Assembly: GCA_030673735.1 (NCBI GenBank)
Contig: DAOVIK010000031.1
Span: forward strand, 1-10,490
Reading direction: 5' to 3'
DNA from: Anaerolineae bacterium
Lineage (GTDB): Bacteria > Chloroflexota > Anaerolineae > Anaerolineales > E44-bin32
Length of the DNA: 10,490 nucleotides
The stretch's first letter is position 1; every line of letters begins with the position of its first letter. A model generated the notes under the pieces. That model was given only the letters and a program-made list of their open reading frames with translations. It was not told the DNA's origin and did not search any database. Below, one piece after another: positions 1 to 6,600 of the stretch. A program made the position numbers and the translations under genes.

Positions 1-11
1 AATACCGCCGA

Positions 12-1349
12 TCACTCCGGGGCCTCCAAACGTCGCAGATCCTCTTCCGTGTCGATATCCAGGAAAACATCATGCGGCCAAGCAAGATCCTCGACAAGAA
101 AGTGCTCAAACAGCGCCCTACCCCCGACGTCGCCGTGCAAATCCATCAACTCGGCGAAGGCATCTCGGTCGAAAAGCACCGGGTTTGCGCGTCGGTCGTC
201 AATCTTCGGGACGATGATGGGCGCAAGCGTGCGTCGGTGCCGTTCAACCAGCGCCCTTACCAGATCCGAACCCACCAATGGCATGTCGGATAGCAGGAAG
301 ACCGCGCCCTCGACCTGATCTGCGATTGCCGACAGCCCTGCTCGCACGGAGGTGCTCTGTCCTTGTTTCCAATCCGGATTCTCAACAACAATCACTTCTT
401 CGCCGCTCAACGCCTTTCTCACCTCGTTGCCATCCGCGCCAACAACGACCACGATCGGTTGCAGCCCGCCTGAACGAGCGGCCTGCATCGCGTGCCAAAC
501 CAGTGGCTTCCCTCGCCAGCGTACGAGCTGCTTGGCGCGCTTTAGCCGAGTCGAGGCGCCGGCGGCTAGAACCACGCCTGCTACACGCCCGTGAACCTCG
601 CGGACCGGATCATCCTCCGCCACGGCCGCCAACACGACGCCCTGCAAATCCTCACTCCGCAGCGCACGCTCAGCGATCGCACGCCCTGCCTCGATCTGGT
701 CGGCATCTTCTACCTTGTTGATCAGCAGCCGGACTTCTGCCCCCGGTGGAACCCTTTTGAACCCACCCTCTGTGGAGCTCAGCGCGTCGGCGATGTGCTG
801 TGCAGACAAGCTGATCCCCTCCTCTAATCCAAGGAGCTTGGCTAGCAACTCCGGCCTATGTACCGCTTCTTCTGAAAGCGATGCGCCCACCGCATCGATC
901 CCCGCCACCGGCACAACCAGGTCGACAAAGTTCGGAATGGCCGGCTCATGCGCTGCCGGAGCCTTGAGCGAGCGCCGTCGAGCGCCATCAGCTTCGATGA
1001 GCAAGACCGCGCCCACATCCTGCGCGGCGGACCACACCTGCTGCATCTGCTCGTCATCCAAGCCGAGCCATTTGGGCTCGCCTGTGCCTAGCGGTCCGGT
1101 CACCAGGATCGAGCGCTGCTCATAGAGCACTGCTCCCGTTCCATGGAGCTCATTTGCATGCGAGACAATCACATGCATCGCAGCTAGATCGCTCTGCTCA
1201 TAGCCCAGTCTTGTGGTTGTGGTGACGATTACGGGAAAATCGGGGACAAGCTCGTTCACCAGCCTGCGCATCGCGCCGGTTTTACCCCCCGCTCCGACGA
1301 ATGCCACCGCAATACCGGGCCGGATACGCAAGGCATGTGCCAGACGCAT
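12..1349 (-). CDS. yqeC: YqeC-MocA fusion: SDMH accessory protein with C-terminal molybdopterin cytidylyltransferase domain
   Basis: 445 residues, two domains. Residues 1-250 look like YqeC, a marker of selenium-dependent Mo hydroxylases with unknown biochemistry: P-loop-like GAGGKT at 19-24, TTTTRL at 43-48, EADGAR at 119-124, HEPAIP at 134-139 and a GTPase-like INK at 210-212. Residues 256-445 look like a MocA-type nucleotidyltransferase, which in E. coli joins CTP to Mo-molybdopterin to make the dinucleotide cofactor: LAAG at 261-264, K273, SDMP at 354-357, GDVGGRAL at 406-413 and DIDTEEDL at 431-438. The start is ATG at 1349, with GGGAG six bases upstream and one base after the yqeB stop; the reading frame runs further upstream but only as an antiparallel read inside yqeB. 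Oddity: the signature expected to read LAAGxSxRxG has LK (269-270) instead of a hydrophobic-Gly pair. Enterobacteria carry the two domains as separate genes (yqeC, ygfJ/mocA). Last gene visible; it ends 11 bases from the window edge. Confidence 0.9.
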   Translation of the reverse strand: MRLAHALRIRPGIAVAFVGAGGKTGAMRRLVNELVPDFPVIVTTTTRLGYEQSDLAAMHVIVSHANELHGTGAVLYEQRSILVTGPLGTGEPKWLGLDDEQMQQVWSAAQDVGAVLLIEADGARRRSLKAPAAHEPAIPNFVDLVVPVAGIDAVGASLSEEAVHRPELLAKLLGLEEGISLSAQHIADALSSTEGGFKRVPPGAEVRLLINKVEDADQIEAGRAIAERALRSEDLQGVVLAAVAEDDPVREVHGRVAGVVLAAGASTRLKRAKQLVRWRGKPLVWHAMQAARSGGLQPIVVVVGADGNEVRKALSGEEVIVVENPDWKQGQSTSVRAGLSAIADQVEGAVFLLSDMPLVGSDLVRALVERHRRTLAPIIVPKIDDRRANPVLFDRDAFAELMDLHGDVGGRALFEHFLVEDLAWPHDVFLDIDTEEDLRRLEAPE

Positions 1350-1350
1350 T

Positions 1351-2169
1351 TCAGGCTCCCAACGCGCGCCGGATTTCGGGTCGCGAGAGTAGCGCTTCCA
1401 AGACGCCGCCGCCGACAGCCAAAGCCTTGTCCGAGATTTGGAAGCAGAATCCCACCTGGTTGCGTGGATCCAGATCCCCGATCTTCTCACTCGCTTCGAC
1501 GTGCACGCCATCATGCATCAAGCCGCGCAACGCGCCATCGAACGGCGCCAGGAGGTCCGCGTTCCCGACAGTTGCGATCAGATCATCCTTCTTGACCAGG
1601 CTGCCCAGCGCGGCATGGGAACGTAGCTCCCCTGCCGCCGGCGCACGCAGCACGCGTTCCACCGCATGTCCCGAGATCGGCTCGGCAACGCCCGTATCTG
1701 GTTCCGCCGCCCCCTCCCAACGCACGCGTCCCATAGCATGGCCGCGCTTGGTCTCCACCACGGCATGGCAGTTGACGCCCGCGGTGAAACCCGGTCCCAA
1801 TCCAACAATCAACGGCTCACTGTCCAATTCCGCGGATTGGGAATGCTTGAGCATTCGCCCGTCTACAATCGCTATTGGATGCAATTCGTGACGGCTCTGC
1901 CCCTCAGGATCGACGAGAACGGGGATGATCCCGCCGGCCAGCGCCTCGCGCGCGGAAGCGATATCATCAACTTTACGTCCCTGCAAATCCTCGATCTCGA
2001 CCTCGCCCGCATAGGCCGCCTCGGCCAAAGCCACCAAACGGCGCACAGCCAGCGGTTGGGCAATCTCGGTCACCACGACGGCGAAACCGCTGCGATGCAG
2101 GCGAGCGGCTACGCCGGTGGCCAAATCGCCTCCACCGCGGACCAGTATCAGCGGGGATTCTGCATTCAT
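1351..2169 (-). CDS. yqeB: YqeB / EF2563-family selenium-dependent molybdenum hydroxylase system protein
   Basis: 272 residues, the usual length of the family. YqeB co-occurs with SelD and Mo hydroxylases in genomes lacking other selenium use, and is thought to help place the labile selenium on the Mo centre; the reaction is unknown. Visible family features: an N-terminal nucleotide-binding-like RGGGDLATGVA at 11-21, VTEIAQP at 33-39, a central GLGPGFTAGVNCHAVVET at 123-140 followed by RGHAMGRV at 142-149, a biotinyl/lipoyl-like stretch at about 172-225, KIGDLDPR at 229-236 and ISDKALAVGGGVLEALL at 245-261. The ATG at 2169 overlaps the TGA of the preceding catalytic subunit in an ATGA arrangement, implying translational coupling. 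The upstream Shine-Dalgarno is weak (GGAAA), which fits coupling. The frame extends upstream to 2319 but only as shadow inside the catalytic gene. Together with YqeC it is the main reason to call this operon selenium-dependent. Confidence 0.93.
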   Translation of the reverse strand: MNAESPLILVRGGGDLATGVAARLHRSGFAVVVTEIAQPLAVRRLVALAEAAYAGEVEIEDLQGRKVDDIASAREALAGGIIPVLVDPEGQSRHELHPIAIVDGRMLKHSQSAELDSEPLIVGLGPGFTAGVNCHAVVETKRGHAMGRVRWEGAAEPDTGVAEPISGHAVERVLRAPAAGELRSHAALGSLVKKDDLIATVGNADLLAPFDGALRGLMHDGVHVEASEKIGDLDPRNQVGFCFQISDKALAVGGGVLEALLSRPEIRRALGA

Positions 2170-4394
2170 GGGGTTTCCGATTCTTTCAGAGCATTCAACA
2201 CGCGTTCTGGCGTGAGCGGGAAGGTATCGAACCATATGCCGACCGCATCCCGAACCGCGGCTGCGACTGCCGGTGTCAAGGGCAGGTAGGGCATTTCCCC
2301 CATTCCGCGCGCACCCCATGGCCCGATGGGATCGGGATATTCCAGGATCACGGATTCCACCCGCTCGGGGATATCTCGCACCGTGGGTATCAGGTAGGTA
2401 GAGAGGCGCACGGTGCGGACTTCACCCCCCTGCTCCTGGAAATCTTCCATAAGGGCATAGCCCGCGGCTTGCACGACCGCACCTTCGATCTGCCCCTGCA
2501 CCAGCTGCGGATTGACGGCTCTTCCAACGTCATCGGCGCAGATCACGTCAAGCAGTCGCACATGGCCGGTCTCGGTATCGACTTCAACGCTCACCGTCTC
2601 GGCCACGTAGCCGTAGGAGAAGTTGGGTTCAGATTTGCCCGTCTTGGGATCGAGGGGCGTTGTTGGCGGCGGTCGGTATTGGTAGATGCCCACGGCAGGC
2701 CGTTCCTCGGCGTGCCATTTCTCCATGGCAGATTCCGCTGCGCCGCGGATGGCATTTCCGGCCATGAAGGTCATCCGGGAGGCGGAAGAGGAGCCCGAAT
2801 CGTGCGTGACCGCCGTGTCCGATACCACCAGTCGTATCTTGGTGATGGGAAGGTCAAGCGCCTCGGCCGCCATTTGCGCCAACACTGTGTGCGCTCCCTG
2901 CCCTACCTCCGCTGCGGCGTGGCGCAGAACGGCCTCCTCGATCCTTTCCTTGCCGTGCAGCTCGATGATCGCCGTGTTCTGCTCGGGAGCACCGAAAGAA
3001 AAGCCCACGTTCTTGAAGGCGCAGGCGATGCCGATGCCTCGGCGAAGATGATCCTCCTCGGGGCTTCCCAACCTCTTCCTGGCAGGCTTTTTCCAGCCTC
3101 TGCCGCTGCGCTTCCAGCCGGAACGCACGGCGCATTCCTCGACCACCTTGCCGATCGAGACTCCCTCGGGCAGCGGAGTGCCGACAGAGAGCAGCGCGCC
3201 CTCGGTGAGTACGTTCTTGAGGCGGATCTCCACCGCATCCATCCCCAGCTTCTCAGCCAGCTTGTTCATCTGGCCTTCGGCCGCAAAGGCACCCTGGGGG
3301 CCGCCAAAGCCGCGAAATGCACCGCCGGGAATGTGATTGGTATAGACCGAATAGGCATCCACCTTGACATTGGGAATCTCATAGGGGCCGGTGCACATCA
3401 ACGTCGAATTGCCAAGAACCTTGGTAGAGGTATAGGCATAGGCACCGCCATCCTGGATCACTTCGCACTCGGCAGCGACCACCTTGCCCTCTTTTGTCGC
3501 TCCCCATTTAGAGCGAATGACGTATCGATGGCGCTTATGATGCCCGAGGATCGATTCCTCGCGTGACCAAATCACTTTCACCGGTCTATCGATGCCGCGC
3601 TGGTGCAAGCGCCAGGCAGCCAGCGCCAGCACAATCTGCACCGACATATCCTCACGCCCGCCGAAGGCTCCGCCGATGGCCGAGTAGACCACGCGCACCT
3701 GCTCCACGGGCAGGCCGAGGGCGTGGGCGATCTGCTCCTGGTCTTCGTGTGTCCATTGGCCGGCAACATTGACCGTCACACGTCCTTCATCGTCGATGTA
3801 GCCCAAGCCGGCCTCCGGCTGAAGGTAGGCATGCTCCTGCGGCGGTGTCCGATACTCGCTTTCGACCATAACGTCCGCCTGAGCGAAGGCTTCCTCCACG
3901 TCCCCCTTGCGTATGCGGTACTGGCAGAAGATGTTGCTTCCCCTATCGGGATGCAGCAGCACCGCGCCCTCGGCCATGGACTCCAACGCGTCCTGCGCTA
4001 CCGGCAGATCCTCGAATTCAACTTCGATGCGTTCCAGGGCCTGGGCTGCGATGGCCTCGCTCTCAGCAACAACCACAGCCACCTGATCACCAATAAAGCG
4101 AACCCGATCCGCGTATTGCTTCGCAGATCCCGGTCCGCACAATACCGGCTGATCGGGCATGATCAAGCCGTATTCGTTTACCGGAACATCTTTGGCGGTG
4201 AATACGGCCAAAACTCCGGACATCGCCTCGGCTGCGCTGGAATCTAGACGACGAATGCTCGCGTGGGGTCGGCCGGCGAAGAGTATCTTCATGTATGCCT
4301 GGTTGGGCATGTTGATGTCGCCGGGGAACTGTGTCTCTCCGGTCACCTTGCCCAAGGCATCGACTCGCTTCTCCGACTTTCCTACATGGGTCAT
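2166..4394 (-). CDS. Molybdenum hydroxylase catalytic (molybdopterin-binding) subunit, xanthine dehydrogenase family, complete
   Basis: 742 residues, full length for a separate large subunit. It binds Mo-molybdopterin dinucleotide and hydroxylates the substrate, passing electrons to the 2Fe-2S/FAD subunit. The N-terminal domain (about 1-130) opens with GKSEKRVDALGKVTGE (5-20). Cofactor-binding motifs follow: GQWTHED at 212-218, GGAFGGRED at 241-249, GGAFRGFGGPQ at 357-367 (R361 corresponds to the substrate-side Arg region) and AEVGQGAHT at 495-503. GARGMGE at 694-700 carries the expected catalytic base, E700. Start: ATG at 4394 has GAGG nine bases upstream, whereas an in-frame GTG at 4403 directly abuts that GAGG; the ATG also gives the usual MxHVGKS opening. 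It follows the nucleosidase-like gene by 29 bases and overlaps yqeB by 4. The substrate cannot be read from sequence; purines, nicotinate and related N-heterocycles are candidates. It is clearly different in sequence from the catalytic subunit at the right edge. Confidence 0.95.
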   Translation of the reverse strand: MTHVGKSEKRVDALGKVTGETQFPGDINMPNQAYMKILFAGRPHASIRRLDSSAAEAMSGVLAVFTAKDVPVNEYGLIMPDQPVLCGPGSAKQYADRVRFIGDQVAVVVAESEAIAAQALERIEVEFEDLPVAQDALESMAEGAVLLHPDRGSNIFCQYRIRKGDVEEAFAQADVMVESEYRTPPQEHAYLQPEAGLGYIDDEGRVTVNVAGQWTHEDQEQIAHALGLPVEQVRVVYSAIGGAFGGREDMSVQIVLALAAWRLHQRGIDRPVKVIWSREESILGHHKRHRYVIRSKWGATKEGKVVAAECEVIQDGGAYAYTSTKVLGNSTLMCTGPYEIPNVKVDAYSVYTNHIPGGAFRGFGGPQGAFAAEGQMNKLAEKLGMDAVEIRLKNVLTEGALLSVGTPLPEGVSIGKVVEECAVRSGWKRSGRGWKKPARKRLGSPEEDHLRRGIGIACAFKNVGFSFGAPEQNTAIIELHGKERIEEAVLRHAAAEVGQGAHTVLAQMAAEALDLPITKIRLVVSDTAVTHDSGSSSASRMTFMAGNAIRGAAESAMEKWHAEERPAVGIYQYRPPPTTPLDPKTGKSEPNFSYGYVAETVSVEVDTETGHVRLLDVICADDVGRAVNPQLVQGQIEGAVVQAAGYALMEDFQEQGGEVRTVRLSTYLIPTVRDIPERVESVILEYPDPIGPWGARGMGEMPYLPLTPAVAAAVRDAVGIWFDTFPLTPERVLNALKESETP

Positions 4395-4403
4395 ACCGTC
4401 CAC

Positions 4404-4407
4404 CCTC
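4404..4407 (-). promoter_or_regulatory. Ribosome binding site deciding the start of the second catalytic subunit
   Basis: On the minus strand, GAGG stands nine bases before the ATG at 4394 but directly touches the in-frame GTG at 4403. The spacing favours the ATG, as does the family-typical MTHVGKS N-terminus. Confidence 0.5.
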
Positions 4408-4423
4408 AGGTGCTTCAGGCAGC

Positions 4424-6136
4424 CTATGCGGTTCCGCTCAAACGCTCGATCTCAAGCTCGATGATCCGCCGCCAAATGGCCACGCTCGTGGCGTAGGTCG
4501 GATCCATGCCGAAATAGGACATCGAACCCTCGCCGAGGTTCACACCCTTGCTCAGCGGTGTGTCTGATGCATAGTGCAGGATCCCCAAATCGAAGGGCAG
4601 GCCGTGCAGATTGACGATCTCATTGGTCGGATGGCGCTTCGGCCGATACATCTCGTAAATCGCCGAGAGATACGGCCCTGCCTCCATCTCGATATCAGTG
4701 TAGCCCTCGCGATAAAACACATCCATGTAGCTAGGTGTCTGCAGGAAGGTTCCTACGACGCTGACCGCCTTCTGGTTGTCCAGGACGGTGCCATACTGCA
4801 GGTCCCGATCCATGTAACCTGCGTCGAAGCAATTTTCGAAGAGGAATGTATTCTGTGAGTGCTCGTCAAACACCACCGATGGGACCATCACATCGCCGAC
4901 CACGCCGTTGAGAGAGGCGGCCTTGCCCATGATGTACACGCCGCGCAACTCTCCCACGCGCGTGGCGAAATTAGAGAGGACGATGTAGGCCGCCATGCCC
5001 AGCGGGTAATCGATGTTGACCACCACGGCGTCGGAGTCCTTGAGAAGACCCAGATCCGGGCGGCGCAATCGAGGGTCCGTCGTCTCGGGCTGCAGCGAGG
5101 ACAGTTCAAATAGCTGTACATCCAAATCGAAACTATGCTCGCTGCTCACGCGGTGGACGCAGCACTCCGCCTCGGCTGCACGGCGAGCTTTCTGAAGCTT
5201 CTTACCTTCCGGCGTCCTAACGTACTTCTTAAGCACATAGTAGAGGAAATTCTCCCTGCTGGAGGGCACTTTGTCCGCCTCGATCTGGCTCCATTCCTCG
5301 GCCAGGTCCGCATGTTCGGGGCGATCCAAGAGAGCCAGCAGCTCCTCCTCATGCAGCAGCGCAAATCCAGTGAAGAGATTGACCATGCTGTGCGTATTGC
5401 TGGAGACGAAATACGCCGGGCGGCGGATCAGCGATGGCAGCGCGTGTTCAACTTGCTCCCACCATATCTGGGTTGCGCGCCGGTAGTCATTGAGCGATCC
5501 CGCCAACAATCGCACTTTTAGACGTTTGCGGTCGGCGGCGATACTGTGAATCAAGGGCCAGAAGTCCTCACCGCGCGCGTCTCGCAATCGCCACAATTCT
5601 TCCGGATCCACGCCGATACCCTCAGCCAGGACGGCCAGGTCCTGTTCGCCGGTGCGTGACTCCTGCAGGAACGACTGCACCTGCTCGCCGCGCAATCTCG
5701 CATGCAGCTTGTTCCACTCGATTTGAAAGGCGGTCAATGTGGGCAGAAGATCATCGATATCAGAGCGGCTGGCAATGTAGCAGGCCAAGGTTCCCTTGCC
5801 ATCGTAGTAGCTTCGACGGCGGCGCGCCGCGGCAGAAACCGGTTCCCAGCTCTCCACGTCGCCAAATCCTCCCTGCTCGAAGACCTCCTGGCTTTGTCCC
5901 AGGATGACTCGCTCCACCTGCGATATGCAAGAAGGCAGACGCAATCCGGTGTAAATGAAGGCCGAGATATCGGGAGAGGAAGAACGCGCATGCGGGTGCA
6001 GCGCCGAGCCCATATTGGCGTGCACTTCTTCCAGCGTGCGGATTTGCACGTCGGTAGTTGAACGCAGTAGCGAATAATACGTTCGGATATAGAGCTCGAT
6101 CTCTTCCGAGCCGGTCCGCGGGACAGTGCGATCCAT
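4424..6136 (-). CDS. Uncharacterised protein with C-terminal nucleoside phosphorylase/nucleosidase-like region
   Basis: 570 residues from ATG 6136 (an in-frame GTG lies just before it at 6139); cytoplasmic, with no signal peptide or membrane segment. I know of no assigned function; from memory it resembles a conserved family annotated only as a DUF (possibly DUF6909), which I cannot verify. The first 360 residues look mostly helical, with a charged stretch at 301-325 and no motif I recognise. Residues 370-560 carry, in the correct order, marks of the PNP/UDP phosphorylase fold: VVVNIDYPLG (371-380), GKAASLNGVVGDVMVP (404-419, like the GTAG...GDVV strand), DIEMEAGPYLSAIY (481-494, matching the EMEA ribose-binding motif of PNP) and HYASDTPLSKG (521-531, matching the catalytic SD and the SDKPL of AMP nucleosidase). 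The Arg that binds phosphate just before the GxxG turn in E. coli PNP seems absent, hinting at a hydrolase. It starts 8 bases after the membrane protein, without a clear Shine-Dalgarno. A purine nucleoside or nucleotide role is inference. Confidence 0.85.
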   Translation of the reverse strand: MDRTVPRTGSEEIELYIRTYYSLLRSTTDVQIRTLEEVHANMGSALHPHARSSSPDISAFIYTGLRLPSCISQVERVILGQSQEVFEQGGFGDVESWEPVSAAARRRRSYYDGKGTLACYIASRSDIDDLLPTLTAFQIEWNKLHARLRGEQVQSFLQESRTGEQDLAVLAEGIGVDPEELWRLRDARGEDFWPLIHSIAADRKRLKVRLLAGSLNDYRRATQIWWEQVEHALPSLIRRPAYFVSSNTHSMVNLFTGFALLHEEELLALLDRPEHADLAEEWSQIEADKVPSSRENFLYYVLKKYVRTPEGKKLQKARRAAEAECCVHRVSSEHSFDLDVQLFELSSLQPETTDPRLRRPDLGLLKDSDAVVVNIDYPLGMAAYIVLSNFATRVGELRGVYIMGKAASLNGVVGDVMVPSVVFDEHSQNTFLFENCFDAGYMDRDLQYGTVLDNQKAVSVVGTFLQTPSYMDVFYREGYTDIEMEAGPYLSAIYEMYRPKRHPTNEIVNLHGLPFDLGILHYASDTPLSKGVNLGEGSMSYFGMDPTYATSVAIWRRIIELEIERLSGTA

Positions 6137-6144
6137 CACTATGA

Positions 6145-6510
6145 TTAAAGCTTGCGGCGGTCGGAGCGACTGAGCGGAGGCACGTCGAGCTCCCCTCGCC
6201 TGATGGGGAACAGGATGGCATAAACTACACTAATCACCCCATAACCCAGCATTGCCGCCATCAATCCTAAGACGATGCGGAGTGCTACGCCCGGCGGCAA
6301 CCAAGGGAAGATTGACGGTGCATAGATCTCAGGAGGTATGTAAATCCAGTGATTCCTCATGTTGGCATTCAGGAGTCCGCCTGACAGAATGTAGCCCACG
6401 GCCCCAAGCGTCACGATGATCAGACAGCCTACGCCCCGCCAGACGGGATTCAATTGCCTAGGCTTCATACGTTCTTCTTCGTCTACATAGCGAATCGTTT
6501 CTCGTCCCAT
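6145..6510 (-). CDS. Small protein with two predicted transmembrane helices, function unknown
   Basis: 121 residues. Start: ATG at 6510, preceded by GGGAAG with four bases of spacing; a TTG further upstream (6546) is in frame but has no better support. The N-terminal 24 residues are charged and probably cytoplasmic. Helix 1 is about 25-47 (GVGCLIIVTLGAVGYIL) and helix 2 about 75-101. The loop between them is rich in Pro and aromatics (WIYIPPEIYAP, PWLPPG), and a basic C-terminal tail ends in SRSDRRKL. That predicts a hairpin with both ends in the cytoplasm (positive-inside rule: basic residues at 102-105 and 115-120). It looks like small Chloroflexota membrane proteins I have seen, but I cannot name a family. 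It sits 90 bases after the FAD/FeS gene and 8 bases before the nucleosidase-like gene. It could anchor a partner at the membrane, or be unrelated to the hydroxylase. Confidence 0.75.
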   Translation of the reverse strand: MGRETIRYVDEEERMKPRQLNPVWRGVGCLIIVTLGAVGYILSGGLLNANMRNHWIYIPPEIYAPSIFPWLPPGVALRIVLGLMAAMLGYGVISVVYAILFPIRRGELDVPPLSRSDRRKL

Positions 6511-6564
6511 GTCACTTCCCCGAATTCTGCTGTCGTTGTCCAGCAAGATGTGCTGATGGGCGAA

Positions 6565-6581
6565 ATCCAGCTTTGCCGGAT
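6565..6581 (-). other. Short inverted repeat (possible hairpin) in the gap after the FAD/FeS gene
   Basis: The minus strand reads ATCCGGC-AAA-GCTGGAT, a 7-pair stem (one G-U) with a three-base loop. It lies in the 90-base gap between the FAD/2Fe-2S gene and the small membrane protein. Only three T follow, so it is not a convincing intrinsic terminator. It could be a processing or stability element, or chance. Nothing else is recognisable in this gap. Confidence 0.25.
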
Positions 6582-6600
6582 CCTAGCCCTCCACACGCTA

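Noticed and set aside
1350..1514. Upstream extension of the yqeC-mocA frame by 55 codons
   Set aside because: The added residues are Arg/Ser/Trp-rich and lie inside yqeB, whereas ATG 1349 has a good GGGAG and begins the family-typical sequence.
1666..2289. 207-codon plus-strand frame antisense to yqeB and the end of the catalytic gene
   Set aside because: It crosses two real genes and shows no motif; judged a shadow.
2170..2319. Upstream extension of the yqeB frame by 50 codons
   Set aside because: It overlaps the conserved C-terminus of the catalytic subunit and lacks family resemblance; the ATGA overlap start at 2169 fits far better.
2469..3566. 365-codon open frame on the plus strand opposite the second catalytic subunit
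   Set aside because: It lies wholly antisense to a gene with clear family motifs, its translation resembles no protein I know and is rich in His, Arg and Gly, and long antisense frames are expected in GC-rich coding DNA.
3603..4247. 214-codon plus-strand frame antisense to the N-terminal part of the same catalytic subunit
   Set aside because: Same reasons: no recognisable domain, fully covered by a well-supported minus-strand gene.
6565..6581. The hairpin as an intrinsic terminator
   Set aside because: The stem is short and only three T residues follow, and the downstream genes are in the same direction with no other promoter visible. Kept only as a weak inverted repeat.
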